A DNA stretch of 64,000 nt from Oscillospiraceae bacterium (GCA_902793285.1 CADBCV010000013.1:1-64000), one strand, 5' to 3'; shown: positions 43,593 through 52,577, numbered from the stretch's first letter. The notes: a model not told the origin generated them from the sequence alone. A program made the numbers and translations.

Positions 43593-44809
43593 CCCAGCGC
43601 CTCCAGAACGGCGCGCGCGGTCTCCTCCGGCGTGCCGGTATTTTCGACGGTGAAGTCGGCAAACTGCGCGTACAGCGGGGCGCGGCGGGCGTACATGGCG
43701 CCGAGGTCCGCGTTTTCCGACAGGGGCCTCCCCTTTCGCGCAAGCTCCCCGACCGGCCGCGTGAGCCAGACGAGACGCCCGTTCTGGTGCAGGAGCGGGT
43801 AGTTTTCCGCCCGGGTGACGCAGCCGCCGCCCGTGGCGATAACCGTGTGGGACTCTTTGCCGAGCGCCGCGAGGACGGCCGTCTCCCGCCGGCGAAAGCC
43901 CGCCTCCCCCTCCAGCTCGAAGATGCGGGGGATGGACATGCCGGCCTCGCGCTCGATCTCTCTGTCCGCCTCGGCACAGGGGCGGCCCAGCCGCTGCGCG
44001 AGGAGCGCTCCCACGGTGGACTTGCCGCAGCCCGGCATCCCGATGAGGATGATGTTCTGCATGGAGGCGTCGAGAAGGGCTGTGATACGGGCGATCTCGG
44101 AATCGGGGAGGGCGCGGCCCTGGAAGATTTCGCTTGCGCGCTTGGCCTGGGCCACCAGCATCGTAAGACCCCCGGCGCAGGGGATGCCGCGCGCCTCCGC
44201 CTGCAGAAGGAGGGCGGTGCGCTTCGGGTTATACACCACATCCAAGACAGCCTCGAGCCCCGGGAAGCTGCAGAGCTCCACCGGGCTCACGCCGTTTTTG
44301 GGGTACATGCCGAGGGGCGTGGTGTTCACAAGGATTTTCGCGTCCGCGTGGCGGTCGAGGTTCTGGTAGTTATTCTCACCATTCCGGGAGATGGGCACCA
44401 CCTCGGCCCCGTGCGCTCTCAGCACCGCGCAGACCGTGACGGATGCCCCGCCGGTGCCGAGGACGAGGGCCTTATTCCCCGCGATGCTGCCGGGGAGCGT
44501 TTGACGCAGCAGCGTCTCGAAGCCGAAGGCGTCGGTATTGTCGCCGAAGATCGTGCCGTCCTCGCGCCGCAGGAGAGTGTTGACGCTGCCGATGGTCCTT
44601 GCCGTGTCGGAGAGCGCATCGCAGAGGGGGATGACGGTCTTTTTATACGGGATCGTGACGTTGAGGCCGTGCCAGGCGCCCTCCCGGATGAAAGCCTCCA
44701 GCTCCGCCGGCGCTTTTTCATAGAGGGCGTAGTCATAGTCCGCAAGTTCCCGGTGGATGCGGGGGGAGTAGCTGTGGCCGAGCTTTTCGCCGAGCAGTCC
44801 GCATTGCAT
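43589..44809 (-). CDS. aroE-aroK: Shikimate dehydrogenase - shikimate kinase fusion
   Basis: A 406-residue bifunctional protein. Residues 1-245 are shikimate dehydrogenase: GLLGEKLGHSYSPRIHRELA, NVTIPYKKTVIPLCD (catalytic Lys), LGTGGASVTVCAVLRAHG (NADPH loop), NTTPLGMYP. Residues about 250-406 are shikimate kinase: ILIGMPGCGKSTVGALLAQ (P-loop), EADREIEREAGMSIPRIFEL, IATGGGCVTRAENYPLL. It performs two consecutive steps either side of shikimate. The fusion is not the usual arrangement. One nt separates it from pheA. Confidence 0.93.
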   Translation of the reverse strand: MQCGLLGEKLGHSYSPRIHRELADYDYALYEKAPAELEAFIREGAWHGLNVTIPYKKTVIPLCDALSDTARTIGSVNTLLRREDGTIFGDNTDAFGFETLLRQTLPGSIAGNKALVLGTGGASVTVCAVLRAHGAEVVPISRNGENNYQNLDRHADAKILVNTTPLGMYPKNGVSPVELCSFPGLEAVLDVVYNPKRTALLLQAEARGIPCAGGLTMLVAQAKRASEIFQGRALPDSEIARITALLDASMQNIILIGMPGCGKSTVGALLAQRLGRPCAEADREIEREAGMSIPRIFELEGEAGFRRRETAVLAALGKESHTVIATGGGCVTRAENYPLLHQNGRLVWLTRPVGELARKGRPLSENADLGAMYARRAPLYAQFADFTVENTGTPEETARAVLEALG

Positions 44810-44810
44810 G

Positions 44811-45953
44811 TCAGATCACCTCGCTGTAGCTGCCGAGATACTCGTACTCGTCCGTGAGCTCGCCGAGCTCGCCCATGAGCTGGATGAAGCGCGGGGAGTA
44901 GACCGAGGTCTCGAAGTCAAAGTAGAACATGAACTCGAAGCTCCGCTCCGGCATGGGGCGGCTTTCGAGCTTTGTGACATTGATGCCGAGGGCGTTGAAG
45001 CGGGAGAGGAGCTTATAGAGAGAGCCCGGCTCGTGCGGCAGGACCATCATGACGCTGGTCCGGTCCGCGCCGGGGTAGATTTCAAGATTGCGGGAAATGC
45101 AGATGAAGCGGGTGTAGTTGTTGCCGGAGTCCTGCACGTCGCTCTTTAAGATATCGAGCCCGTAGAGTCTCGAGCAGGCGCGGGAGGAGAGGGCCGCGAT
45201 CCCGGGCTCTGTGGACTCCGCCGCCATTTTCGCGGCGAGGGCGGTGTTCTCGCAGGGGATGACCTTCACCTTCGGCAGGGTCTGCAGAAAGGCCGCGCAC
45301 TGGGCGATGGCCTGGGGGTGGGAGTAGATCTCGCGGATGTCCTCGAGCTTCGTGCCCGGGCGGACGAGGAGGTTGTGGTCCACCTTTACCCGCACGGAGC
45401 GCACGATGCGAAAATCGTGCTTTCGCATGAGGTCGTAGACTGCGTTCACCGTGCCGGCGGTGCTGTTTTCCACCGGGATGACCCCATAGCGGCAGAGGCC
45501 CTTTTCGATGGCTGCGAAGACCGCGTCAAAGCTCGAGAAATAAAAGGTGCTGGGGCGCTTGAAGAGCTTTTCGCAGGCGATGCCGGAGTAGGCCCCCTCC
45601 ACCCCCTGGCAGGCCACCGTGGCCGTCTCGGGAAAGAGCTGGGGCGTTTCCCGCAGGGCCTTTTCGATGGCGCGGGTCTCGGCGCTCTCGGGGCGGAGGA
45701 TGCGCGTCTGATAGCTGCGGGAGAGCTCCATGATGAGGGAGAAGAGGGAGAAAGCGTACTCGCGCATCTCCTCCGGGCACTGGGCCTCCAGGGTGCGGAG
45801 CTTCTCCTTTTCCCGGCGCAGGTCCAGAACGCGCATCCCGTTATCCCGCTTCCAGAGGGCGATGTCGCCCGCGATGTCCATGCGGCGGTTGAAGAGCCCT
45901 AAAAGCTCGGCATCCAGCTCGTCAAGCTGCCTGCGGTAGTCCTGTAATTCCAT
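44811..45953 (-). CDS. pheA: Chorismate mutase / prephenate dehydratase
   Basis: A 380-residue P-protein for phenylalanine. Residues 1-85 are an AroQ-type chorismate mutase (ELDAELLGLFNRRMDIAGDI). Then prephenate dehydratase: CQGVEGAYSGIACEKLF, YGVIPVENSTAGTVNAVYDL, and a C-terminal ACT domain with the phenylalanine-binding type ESRPMPERSFEFMFYFDFE (about 300-375), which gives feedback control. ATG 45953 lies 13 nt after aroC. Confidence 0.94.
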   Translation of the reverse strand: MELQDYRRQLDELDAELLGLFNRRMDIAGDIALWKRDNGMRVLDLRREKEKLRTLEAQCPEEMREYAFSLFSLIMELSRSYQTRILRPESAETRAIEKALRETPQLFPETATVACQGVEGAYSGIACEKLFKRPSTFYFSSFDAVFAAIEKGLCRYGVIPVENSTAGTVNAVYDLMRKHDFRIVRSVRVKVDHNLLVRPGTKLEDIREIYSHPQAIAQCAAFLQTLPKVKVIPCENTALAAKMAAESTEPGIAALSSRACSRLYGLDILKSDVQDSGNNYTRFICISRNLEIYPGADRTSVMMVLPHEPGSLYKLLSRFNALGINVTKLESRPMPERSFEFMFYFDFETSVYSPRFIQLMGELGELTDEYEYLGSYSEVI

Positions 45954-45966
45954 GTGGGTCCCTCCC

Positions 45967-47019
45967 TCAAATGATCATATCATAGACCGCGACGGCGGCC
46001 GCGGCCTCGAGGACCGGGACGGCGCGCGGAACGATGCAGGGGTCGTGCCGCCCCTCGACCGTGAGCGTCTCAGGCGAGAGCGTTTTGAGATTCACGCTCT
46101 GCTGCGCCCGCGCAATCGACGGGGTGGGCTTGATCGCGGCTCTGAACACCAGGGGCATCCCGTTTGAAATGCCGCCGAGGATGCCGCCCGCGTGGTTCGT
46201 GACGGTTTCGACGCGCCCGGCGTTTACACAGAAGGCATCGTTATGCTCACTGCCGCGCATCCGGGCGGCCCGGAAGCCCGCGCCGAACTCCACGCCCTTC
46301 ACGGCGGGGACGGCGAAGACGAGGCGGGCGATCTGGTTCTCAAGCCCGTCAAACATCGGCTCCCCCACGCCGGGAGGCAGGCCGCGCACCACGCACTCGA
46401 TGATGCCGCCGACGGAGTCCCCCTCCGCCCGGGCGCTCTGAATGGCAAGGCGCATTTGCTCCCCCGCGGCGTCGTCCACGACGGGGAAGGACTTTTCCGC
46501 GACGGAGCTTTCAAACGCGCCCTCGTCCCGGATGCCCGCGAGCTCCCAAATCCGGGCATCGACCGTGATGCCCCGTACCGCGAGCGCCTGCCTGAGGATG
46601 CCCCCCGCGACGCAGAGGGGCGCCGTGAGCCTGCCGGAGAAGTGGCCCCCGCCGCTGAAGTCCTGAAAGCCGCCGAACTTCACCTCCGCGGTGTAGTCGG
46701 CATGGCCCGGGCGGGGCGTGATTTTGAGCTTGGAATAATCCCGCGGTCTTGTGTTGGTGTTTCGGATTACGGCGGTCAGCGGCGCGCCGCAGGTACAGCC
46801 GTCCTTGAGCCCTGCGAGAAATTCCGGGCGGTCTGCCTCCCTGCGGGGGGTGGACCAATCGTTCTGTCCGGGGGCGCGGCGGTTTAAGAAGGCTTGCAGC
46901 GCCTCCGTGTCCACGGGCAGCCCCGCGGGCAGGCCGTCGAGCGTCATGCCGATGGCCTCCGAATGGCTCTGCCCGAAAATGCTCAGGCGCAGGCGCCGGC
47001 CGATAAAGGTACTGCTCAT
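45967..47019 (-). CDS. aroC: Chorismate synthase
   Basis: A 350-residue FMN-dependent enzyme converting EPSP to chorismate. FGQSHSEAIGMTLDGLPAG, ITPRPGHADYTAEVKFGG, FSGGGHFSGRLTAPL, GDSVGGIIECVVRGLPPGVG, TNHAGGILGGISNGMPLVF, RHDPCIVPRAVPVLEAA are the family signatures. Start ATG 47019 overlaps the aroA stop (ATGA); a GTG three codons earlier is less likely. Confidence 0.95.
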   Translation of the reverse strand: MSSTFIGRRLRLSIFGQSHSEAIGMTLDGLPAGLPVDTEALQAFLNRRAPGQNDWSTPRREADRPEFLAGLKDGCTCGAPLTAVIRNTNTRPRDYSKLKITPRPGHADYTAEVKFGGFQDFSGGGHFSGRLTAPLCVAGGILRQALAVRGITVDARIWELAGIRDEGAFESSVAEKSFPVVDDAAGEQMRLAIQSARAEGDSVGGIIECVVRGLPPGVGEPMFDGLENQIARLVFAVPAVKGVEFGAGFRAARMRGSEHNDAFCVNAGRVETVTNHAGGILGGISNGMPLVFRAAIKPTPSIARAQQSVNLKTLSPETLTVEGRHDPCIVPRAVPVLEAAAAVAVYDMII

Positions 47020-48278
47020 CTCGCGCACCTCCAGAAGTCCTCCCAGAAAGCGGGATAGGATTTTCGCACGCAGTCTGCGCCGCTGATCGTTACGCTCTCA
47101 CGGCAGAGGCCGGCGGCAACGGCGGCGCTCATGGCGATGCGGTGGTCGCGGCAGGAATCAACGTCACCGCCGCGAAGTCCGCCCGTGCCGTGGATGACGA
47201 GGCCGTCGGGCAGCTCCTCCGCCGCCCCGCCGAGGTCGCGTATCAGCTTTGCCGTCGTTTGCAGGCGGTCGGACTCCTTCATGCGAAGCCGCGCCGCGTT
47301 TACGATGCGCGTGTCGCCCTCCGCCCCGCAGGCGAGCACCGACAGAACCGGAACCAGATCGGGGATCGGGGCGGCGTCAATGGTGAGAGGCCGCAGCTTT
47401 GCGCGCCGTACTGTCACCTCGCCCTCGGAGGCTTCGAGCGAAGCGCCGAACTGTCTTAAGATTTCCAGAACGGCCATGTCCCCCTGGGCAGAGCGGAGAT
47501 TCAGCCCGCGCACGGTGACGCCCTTTTCGCTCAGCGCGCCCATACAGAGGAAGAAGGCGGCGTTTGACCAGTCCCCTTCCGCGCGCAGGACGCCGGGAAG
47601 CGCAAAACCTTGGAGGCCGGGGATGCGCCAGCTCTGTCCCGCCCGCTCGATCCGGACGCCGGAGCGCGTGAGCGCGTCCTCCGTCAGGCGGAGATAGCCC
47701 GCGGATTCAAGCGTCCCCTCCGCCGTGACCGAGCTCGCGCCCGAAAGCCGCGGCAGGGCCATCAGGAGGCCCGAGAAATACTGGCTTGACACGTCCCCCG
47801 CGAGGCTGTAGGCCCCGCTCTGGAGCTGTCCGCCGAAACGCAGCCAGCTCCCGTCCCGGGAAATCTCCATCCCGTGGGCGCGCAGGACGTCTTCATAGAT
47901 CTGCATGGGCCGCTCGGGCAGGCGGCCCTCCATTTTGAAACAGCCTGAGACGCCGAGCGCCCCGGCCACGGGGAGCAGAAAGCGGAGCGTTGAGCCGCTC
48001 TCCCCGCAGGGGAGCAGGCCGCCGCTGACCGGCTTTTGAATGGGCGTGACACGGATGCGGCGTCCCTTCGTTTCGATCCCCGCGCCAAGCGCTTTGAGGC
48101 ACTTCGCCGTGGCGAGGATGTCCTTGGAAAAGCCGTCGATCAGAAGGGTTGTTTTCTCCGTCCCCAGCGCGGCGCAGATCAGCAGGCGGTGGGCAACAGA
48201 TTTGGAGGAGGGAATACAGACTTTGCCCGCGCAGGGCCCCGGTGTCAGCCCGACAGAAAAACCGCGTTCCTTCTTCAT
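47016..48278 (-). CDS. aroA: EPSP synthase (3-phosphoshikimate 1-carboxyvinyltransferase)
   Basis: A 420-residue enzyme joining PEP and shikimate-3-phosphate. Motifs: PSSKSVAHRLLICAALG, LPCGESGSTLRFLLPVAGAL, PERPMQIYEDVLRAHG, GDVSSQYFSGLLMALP, RMKESDRLQTTAKLIRDLGG, SCRDHRIAMSAAVAAGL. The LxCGESGST stretch differs from the common LGNAGT form, as in many Firmicutes/class II-like enzymes. ATG 48278 overlaps aroB (ATGA). Confidence 0.95.
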   Translation of the reverse strand: MKKERGFSVGLTPGPCAGKVCIPSSKSVAHRLLICAALGTEKTTLLIDGFSKDILATAKCLKALGAGIETKGRRIRVTPIQKPVSGGLLPCGESGSTLRFLLPVAGALGVSGCFKMEGRLPERPMQIYEDVLRAHGMEISRDGSWLRFGGQLQSGAYSLAGDVSSQYFSGLLMALPRLSGASSVTAEGTLESAGYLRLTEDALTRSGVRIERAGQSWRIPGLQGFALPGVLRAEGDWSNAAFFLCMGALSEKGVTVRGLNLRSAQGDMAVLEILRQFGASLEASEGEVTVRRAKLRPLTIDAAPIPDLVPVLSVLACGAEGDTRIVNAARLRMKESDRLQTTAKLIRDLGGAAEELPDGLVIHGTGGLRGGDVDSCRDHRIAMSAAVAAGLCRESVTISGADCVRKSYPAFWEDFWRCAR

Positions 48279-49327
48279 CTCAGCCCCGCCTCCAGCCAGG
48301 TGTACGCCTCCTCCGCCGTCACGGGGAGGATCTCGCACCGGCCGACGGCGCGCGGCACGATGAGGTGCAGCCTGCCGCCGGAAAATTTCTTGTCCAAAAG
48401 TAAGGTATCATAGAGCTCCGCCGCGCTGTACTTTGTCTCGGTTGGAAGATCATATGCGCGCAGGAGGGCGATCACGGCGTCGCGGTCAGCGGGGGCGAGC
48501 AGGCCCTTTTTGCAGGCCGCGCGGCATATCATCGCCGTGCCGACCGAGACGGCCTCCCCGTGCAGGAGAGTGTAGGCGCTGCGGCTCTCCACCGCATGGC
48601 CAAAGGTATGGCCGAGATTCAAAAGTCTGCGCGCCCCGGTATCCCGCTCATCCTCCGCGACGATGGCAGCCTTGTGCCTTACGCAGGTTTCGATGACCTC
48701 CGCTGGCTCGATGCTCTTATCCCCGAGGGCCTTGAAGAGCGCGGGGTCGCCGAGGACGGCGTATTTGATGACCTCCGCGTACCCCGCCGCAAGCTCCCGC
48801 GCCGGCAGGGTTTGGAGAGTGTCGGTATCGCACAGGACCAGGGCGGGCTGATAGAACGCGCCCACCTGGTTTTTCCCCTGGGGCAGGTCGATGGCGGTCT
48901 TCCCGCCGACGGAGGAGTCCACCGCCGCGAGGAGCGTGGTGGGAACCTGGACGAAAGCGATGCCCCGCTGGTAGGTCGCGGCGGCAAAGCCGGCGAGATC
49001 GCCGGTCACCCCGCCGCCGAGGGCGACAAGGCAGTCCGTGCGGGTAAAGCGCCGCTCGGCGAGAAATTCCAAAAGCTCCCCATAGTGCCGCAGGCACTTG
49101 GTCCCCTCCCCCGCCGGGAGGACGAGGGAGCAGGTCTCAAGCCCCGCACCCTGAAGGCTCTCCAAAGCCGCCGCGCCGTAGAGGGGGAAGACGTTCTCCC
49201 CGGCGATGACGGCGCACTTTCGGGCCTTTGTCCTCTCGCGCACGCCCGCGCCCAGGGTTTGAAGGAGCCCCTGGCCGATCCGCACCGCGTAGTGCCCCGA
49301 GGGGGCGTTGACCGTGACGCTTCTCAT
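48275..49327 (-). CDS. aroB: 3-dehydroquinate synthase
   Basis: A 350-residue NAD-dependent enzyme of the second shikimate step. LVALGGGVTGDLAGFAAATY, VQVPTTLLAAVDSSVGGKTA, LPQGKNQVGAFYQPALVLCD, AEVIKYAVLGD and LNLGHTFGHAVES (metal-binding histidines) are all present. ATG 49327 overlaps the tyrA stop (ATGA); upstream in-frame codons lie inside tyrA and are not used. Confidence 0.95.
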   Translation of the reverse strand: MRSVTVNAPSGHYAVRIGQGLLQTLGAGVRERTKARKCAVIAGENVFPLYGAAALESLQGAGLETCSLVLPAGEGTKCLRHYGELLEFLAERRFTRTDCLVALGGGVTGDLAGFAAATYQRGIAFVQVPTTLLAAVDSSVGGKTAIDLPQGKNQVGAFYQPALVLCDTDTLQTLPARELAAGYAEVIKYAVLGDPALFKALGDKSIEPAEVIETCVRHKAAIVAEDERDTGARRLLNLGHTFGHAVESRSAYTLLHGEAVSVGTAMICRAACKKGLLAPADRDAVIALLRAYDLPTETKYSAAELYDTLLLDKKFSGGRLHLIVPRAVGRCEILPVTAEEAYTWLEAGLR

Positions 49328-50160
49328 TTCCCGTCGATCTCCTCTTTGAGGCGCTTCCCCTCGGCAAGCAGGGCCGTGAGGGTTTCCCCGTCCTCCGCCG
49401 CCATGGCGTCGCGGTAGGATTTCAGGTTTTCGATGAGGCAGTCCACCTCGCGGATGAGGTATTCGCGGTTTTCCAGAAAGAGCTCCGACCACATGGGGGC
49501 GTTGAGCCAGGCCACGCGGGTGAGATCCTTGTAGCTGCCGGCGGAGAAGCCGTGGTGGAGCTTTGCCGTGGGGCTTTTCACATAGGCGTTGGACACCACA
49601 TGCGCAAGCTGGGAGGTGAAGGCGATCATCTCGTCGTGGGCCTCGGCCGTCGTGACCGAGAAACGCCCGAAGCCAGCCGGGGCGAGGAGGGTCTTGACTC
49701 TCTCGAGGAGGAAGATATCGTCAAACTGCGGCGGCACGATGACCATGGGCTGGCGGGCGTACATGGTGGCCTTCGCATATTTGTAGCCGGAATACTGGGT
49801 GCCCGCCATGGGGTGGCCGCCCACAAAGGTGAAGCCGTGCTCCGCCGCGATGGGAAAGCACGCCTCGCAGACCGTGCGCTTCGTGCCGCAGCAGTCCATG
49901 ACGAGGGGCTTTTTGCCGATGTAGGGGGCGAAGTCCCGCAGGGTCTCGATGGCGGCCTCCGGGAAGATGGTGAGGAGGACAAGGTCGCAGTCGGAGATGT
50001 TCTCCTTCGTGAGCTCCCCGTCCGCATCGCCGCTCAGGAGGGCGAAGTCCAGGGTGCTCCGGCTGCGGTTGTGGGCGAGGACCGTCCAGCCCGCCGCGTG
50101 GTAGGCCTTCACGAAGCTGCCGCCGATGAGGCCGAGCCCAAATACGCCGACGGTGCTCAT
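49324..50160 (-). CDS. tyrA: Prephenate dehydrogenase
   Basis: A 278-residue NAD-dependent enzyme leading to 4-hydroxyphenylpyruvate for tyrosine. N-terminal Rossmann fold [20 protein letters not shown], then [15 protein letters not shown] and [17 protein letters not shown] with the catalytic histidine region. It has no C-terminal ACT domain, so feedback by tyrosine is not obvious at protein level; control may be by the attenuator. Overlaps aroF stop (ATGA). Confidence 0.93.
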   Translation of the reverse strand: MSTVGVFGLGLIGGSFVKAYHAAGWTVLAHNRSRSTLDFALLSGDADGELTKENISDCDLVLLTIFPEAAIETLRDFAPYIGKKPLVMDCCGTKRTVCEACFPIAAEHGFTFVGGHPMAGTQYSGYKYAKATMYARQPMVIVPPQFDDIFLLERVKTLLAPAGFGRFSVTTAEAHDEMIAFTSQLAHVVSNAYVKSPTAKLHHGFSAGSYKDLTRVAWLNAPMWSELFLENREYLIREVDCLIENLKSYRDAMAAEDGETLTALLAEGKRLKEEIDGK

Positions 50161-51158
50161 CGGATCGCCTCCCGCACGGCGCGGACCTTTTCGGCAAGGG
50201 CCGCAAACTCCTCGGGTCGGAGGCTCTGCGCCCCGTCGCAGAGGGCGTGGATGGGGTCGTTGTGCACCTCGATGATGAGCCCGTCCGCCCCTGCCGCGGT
50301 CGCGGCGAGGGCCATGGGCGGCACCAGGCGCGCGATGCCGGTGGCATGGCTCGGATCCACGATGATGGGCAGGTGCGTAAGCTCCCGCAGCATCGGCACC
50401 GCGGAGAGATCGAGGGTGTTGCGGGTGTAGTCCGAGAAGGTGCGGATGCCCCGCTCGCAGAGCATGACGCGCTCGTTCCCGCTCGCCATGATGTACTCCG
50501 CGCTCATGAGAAGCTCCTTGAGGGTGTTGGCAAGGCCGCGCTTGAGGAGGATCGGCTTATCCACACTGCCGAGCTCGCGCAGAAGGTCGAAGTTCTGCAT
50601 GTTGCGCGCGCCGATCTGGATAACGTCCACATCCTCAAAGAGCGGCAGGTCGTTGATGTTCATGAGCTCCGTCACGATGGGGAGCCCCGTCTCGGCCCGG
50701 GCGATCTTGAGAAGCTCCAGCCCCTCGGCCTTGAGGCCCGCGAAATCATAGGGGGAGGTGCGGGGCTTGAACGCGCCGCCGCGCATGAGCGTCGCGCCCG
50801 CGGCCTTCACGGCCTTCGCCACCGTGACGATCTGCTCCTCCGACTCGACCGAGCAGGGGCCCGCGATCATGACGAAATTGCCCGCGCCGACCTTCACGTC
50901 ACCCACCTCCACCACGAGAGACTCCGGGTGGAACTTCCGGTTGCACATCTTGAAGGGCTCCGACACGCGCTTGACGCTGTCCACGATGTCAAGGCTCTCC
51001 ACAAGGTCGATGTCCACGCGGGAGGTGTCCCCCACGAGGCCGAGGACGGTCTGAAATTCCCCGTCCGAGATGTGGATGCGAAGGCCCAGACCCTGGAGCC
51101 ACGCGATGAGCTGCGCCCGCTTTTCCTCCGGAACGCCGTGCTTTAATACAACGATCAT
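50157..51158 (-). CDS. aroF: DAHP synthase, type I beta with N-terminal regulatory domain
   Basis: A 333-residue enzyme that starts the pathway from PEP and erythrose-4-phosphate. Residues 1-70 form a ferredoxin-like regulatory domain ([20 protein letters not shown]), as in Thermotoga-type enzymes where it gives Tyr/Phe inhibition. The barrel follows: [90 protein letters not shown] 51158 follows AGGAGG. First structural gene of the aromatic operon. Confidence 0.95.
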   Translation of the reverse strand: MIVVLKHGVPEEKRAQLIAWLQGLGLRIHISDGEFQTVLGLVGDTSRVDIDLVESLDIVDSVKRVSEPFKMCNRKFHPESLVVEVGDVKVGAGNFVMIAGPCSVESEEQIVTVAKAVKAAGATLMRGGAFKPRTSPYDFAGLKAEGLELLKIARAETGLPIVTELMNINDLPLFEDVDVIQIGARNMQNFDLLRELGSVDKPILLKRGLANTLKELLMSAEYIMASGNERVMLCERGIRTFSDYTRNTLDLSAVPMLRELTHLPIIVDPSHATGIARLVPPMALAATAAGADGLIIEVHNDPIHALCDGAQSLRPEEFAALAEKVRAVREAIR

Positions 51159-51193
51159 GTGATAATCCTCCTGATTGTATCATTCAAGTCGTT

Positions 51194-51220
51194 TTTCAGG
51201 CAGCTTTGCCGCCTGAAATC
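51194..51220 (-). promoter_or_regulatory. Hairpin between attenuator and aroF
   Basis: TTTCAGGC and GCCTGAAA (8 bp, extended by a GC/GC pair) lie 40-60 nt before the aroF start. No T run follows; it may protect or structure the read-through transcript. Confidence 0.35.
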
Positions 51221-51237
51221 CATGATTTCAATCGAAT

Positions 51238-51269
51238 AAAAAACAAACCGCACAGGATAACCTGTGCGG
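51238..51269 (-). terminator. Attenuator terminator of the aromatic operon
   Basis: On the minus strand CCGCACAGG-TTAT-CCTGTGCGG (51269-51248), a 9-bp perfect stem, followed by TTTGTTTTTT. It lies within the transcribed leader, about 80 nt before aroF, so it must be bypassed for operon expression. Confidence 0.85.
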
Positions 51270-51346
51270 CAAAAAGCTGATTGCGTCCCTCTTTTTTGCG
51301 CCACAAATTATCCTTACCTGGCAAGGCCGGTAAAGAGGTAATAATA
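51254..51346 (-). promoter_or_regulatory. Attenuator arms 1, 2 and 3
   Basis: Arm 2 (51295-51314, minus-strand AGGATAATTTGTGGCGCAAA) pairs with arm 3 (51254-51273, which contains the 5' half of the terminator) over 13 plus 5 bp with two mismatches, forming an antiterminator. Arm 1 (51337-51346) overlaps the TAT-TAT-TAC codons of the leader peptide and can pair with GGTAAGGATAAT at the start of arm 2. A ribosome stalled at the Tyr codons would block 1:2, allow 2:3 and prevent the terminator. Confidence 0.7.
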
Positions 51347-51370
51347 GGCGTAAAACAGAGAAGTGTTCAT
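51314..51370 (-). CDS. Tyr/Phe-rich leader peptide of the aromatic operon
   Basis: An 18-residue peptide, MNTSLFYAYYYLFTGLAR, starting at ATG 51370 with GGGAG nine nt upstream and ending at TAA 51314-51316. Four Tyr and two Phe codons lie within eight positions (FYAYYYLF), a density only expected of an attenuator control peptide. Stop codon is followed at once by the antiterminator arm. Translation speed here would report the supply of charged tRNA-Tyr (and tRNA-Phe). Confidence 0.8.
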   Translation of the reverse strand: MNTSLFYAYYYLFTGLAR

Positions 51371-51403
51371 GAAAAAATCTCCCGATCTTTCATTCTTTAC
51401 TGT

Positions 51404-51432
51404 ATTGTAGCGCAATTTCATTATACTGTCAA
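51404..51432 (-). promoter_or_regulatory. Promoter of the aromatic operon
   Basis: Minus strand: TTGACA (51432-51427), exactly 17 nt, TACAAT (51409-51404). Transcription would begin near 51,397, giving a leader of about 240 nt before aroF. Confidence 0.8.
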
Positions 51433-51546
51433 GCTGAATAAGAATACGAAGAATTTCATGCCTCGGCCCGTTTTTTTGGAAAAATTCACGAAGCGGTGCA
51501 TAGTGCCGGGCCGCTTTCGACAGAGTTTTCGCAGTGTTCACGATTT

Positions 51547-51575
51547 TTGTCTGGTGTTTGTCGAAAGAATATGAT
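51547..51575 (+). promoter_or_regulatory. Promoter of the sortase-like lipoprotein gene
   Basis: TTGTCT (51547-51552), 17-nt spacer, TATGAT (51570-51575), divergent from the aromatic operon promoter. Confidence 0.55.
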
Positions 51576-51616
51576 ATGATACATAAAATCACAAAAAGAA
51601 AAGAGCTGGTTTTTTC

Positions 51617-52576
51617 ATGAAGAGAAAGCTGCTGCTTCCGATGCTTCTGATATTCGCCCTGCTGCTGACAGGCTGCGCCGCGCTCTCCCCCGCGAAGGAA
51701 AGCGCCCTGCCCAGCGCCGCGCCGACGGCGATCCCCGCCCCGACGCCGACGCCGACGCCCACCGTGAAGCCCGTCTCGCCCGAGGTGCAGGCCCTCCAGC
51801 CCCGCAACCAGGAGGTCTGGCGCGAGATGCACCGGCGCGAGGGGATGGACGGCCGCCTGATGATCCCGTCGGCGGGCATCAACGTCGCCCTCTTCACGTG
51901 GATCAACGCCTCCGTCTCCGCCGCCGATCCCGAGGAGATCGTGGCCCAGGTGCGCCAGCTCATCGTGGACTATGAGGACAGCGCCGTTTTGTATAACGAC
52001 GGCTACGGCAGCGTCATCGCGGACCACTCCAACCAGGACTTCTCGACGCTCTCGAACGTCGCGGTGGGCGATCCGGCCTACATCCTCGCGGGCGACCATG
52101 TGGTGAGTCTCCGCTGCAGGCTCGTGACGGACGGCGTCAACACCGGCACCGGCATCACCGACAAGGACGGCAACAACATCACCGCGGGCTCCGACTACAC
52201 CTGCTACACCTGTCTGGAGGACTGGACCCACATTCTCGTGGTGGGGTTTGAGGTCACCGACCGGGACTTCTTCGACGTGGACCGCTTCGATATCGGCGCG
52301 GCGGAGACCCCGAACGGCGCCGCCGTTTCGACCGTGAGCGCAAGCCCCGCCCCCGCCGAGCTGCCGGGCGCCACCACGCCGCCGACGCCGACGCCTATCT
52401 ACACGCCGGTCGGCTCCCCGACGCCGAGCCCCTCCCCCACGCCCGAGCGCGAGGAACGGGAGACGCCGCAGGGCGGCTATGACGACTACTACGACATTCT
52501 CGGCGGCTACGACATCTACGCCGACCCCAGCGGCTCCGCCGGCTCCGGCAGCATCGACGGGGGGTATTTGGCTTAA
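51617..52576 (+). CDS. Sortase-like-domain lipoprotein
   Basis: A 319-residue lipoprotein: signal peptide and lipobox LLTGC (Cys 20), Pro/Thr linker (PTAIPAPTPTPTPTVKP), then a domain at about 80-225 that reads like a sortase barrel: RLMIPSAGINVALFTW, VIADHSNQDFSTLSNVAVGD (His position), YTCYTCLEDWTHILVV (Cys position). The C-terminal 90 residues are a Pro/Thr/Ser linker and a Tyr/Asp/Gly tail. Sortases normally join proteins to the wall and are anchored by a helix; a lipoprotein form with a long tail is unusual, and the catalytic arginine is not evident, so activity is uncertain. Confidence 0.65.
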   Translation: MKRKLLLPMLLIFALLLTGCAALSPAKESALPSAAPTAIPAPTPTPTPTVKPVSPEVQALQPRNQEVWREMHRREGMDGRLMIPSAGINVALFTWINASVSAADPEEIVAQVRQLIVDYEDSAVLYNDGYGSVIADHSNQDFSTLSNVAVGDPAYILAGDHVVSLRCRLVTDGVNTGTGITDKDGNNITAGSDYTCYTCLEDWTHILVVGFEVTDRDFFDVDRFDIGAAETPNGAAVSTVSASPAPAELPGATTPPTPTPIYTPVGSPTPSPSPTPEREERETPQGGYDDYYDILGGYDIYADPSGSAGSGSIDGGYLA

Positions 52577-52577
52577 T

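Noticed and set aside
51159-51400. T-box riboswitch upstream of aroF
   Set aside because: No T-box consensus sequence or specifier-loop stem; the leader peptide plus arms explain the terminator.
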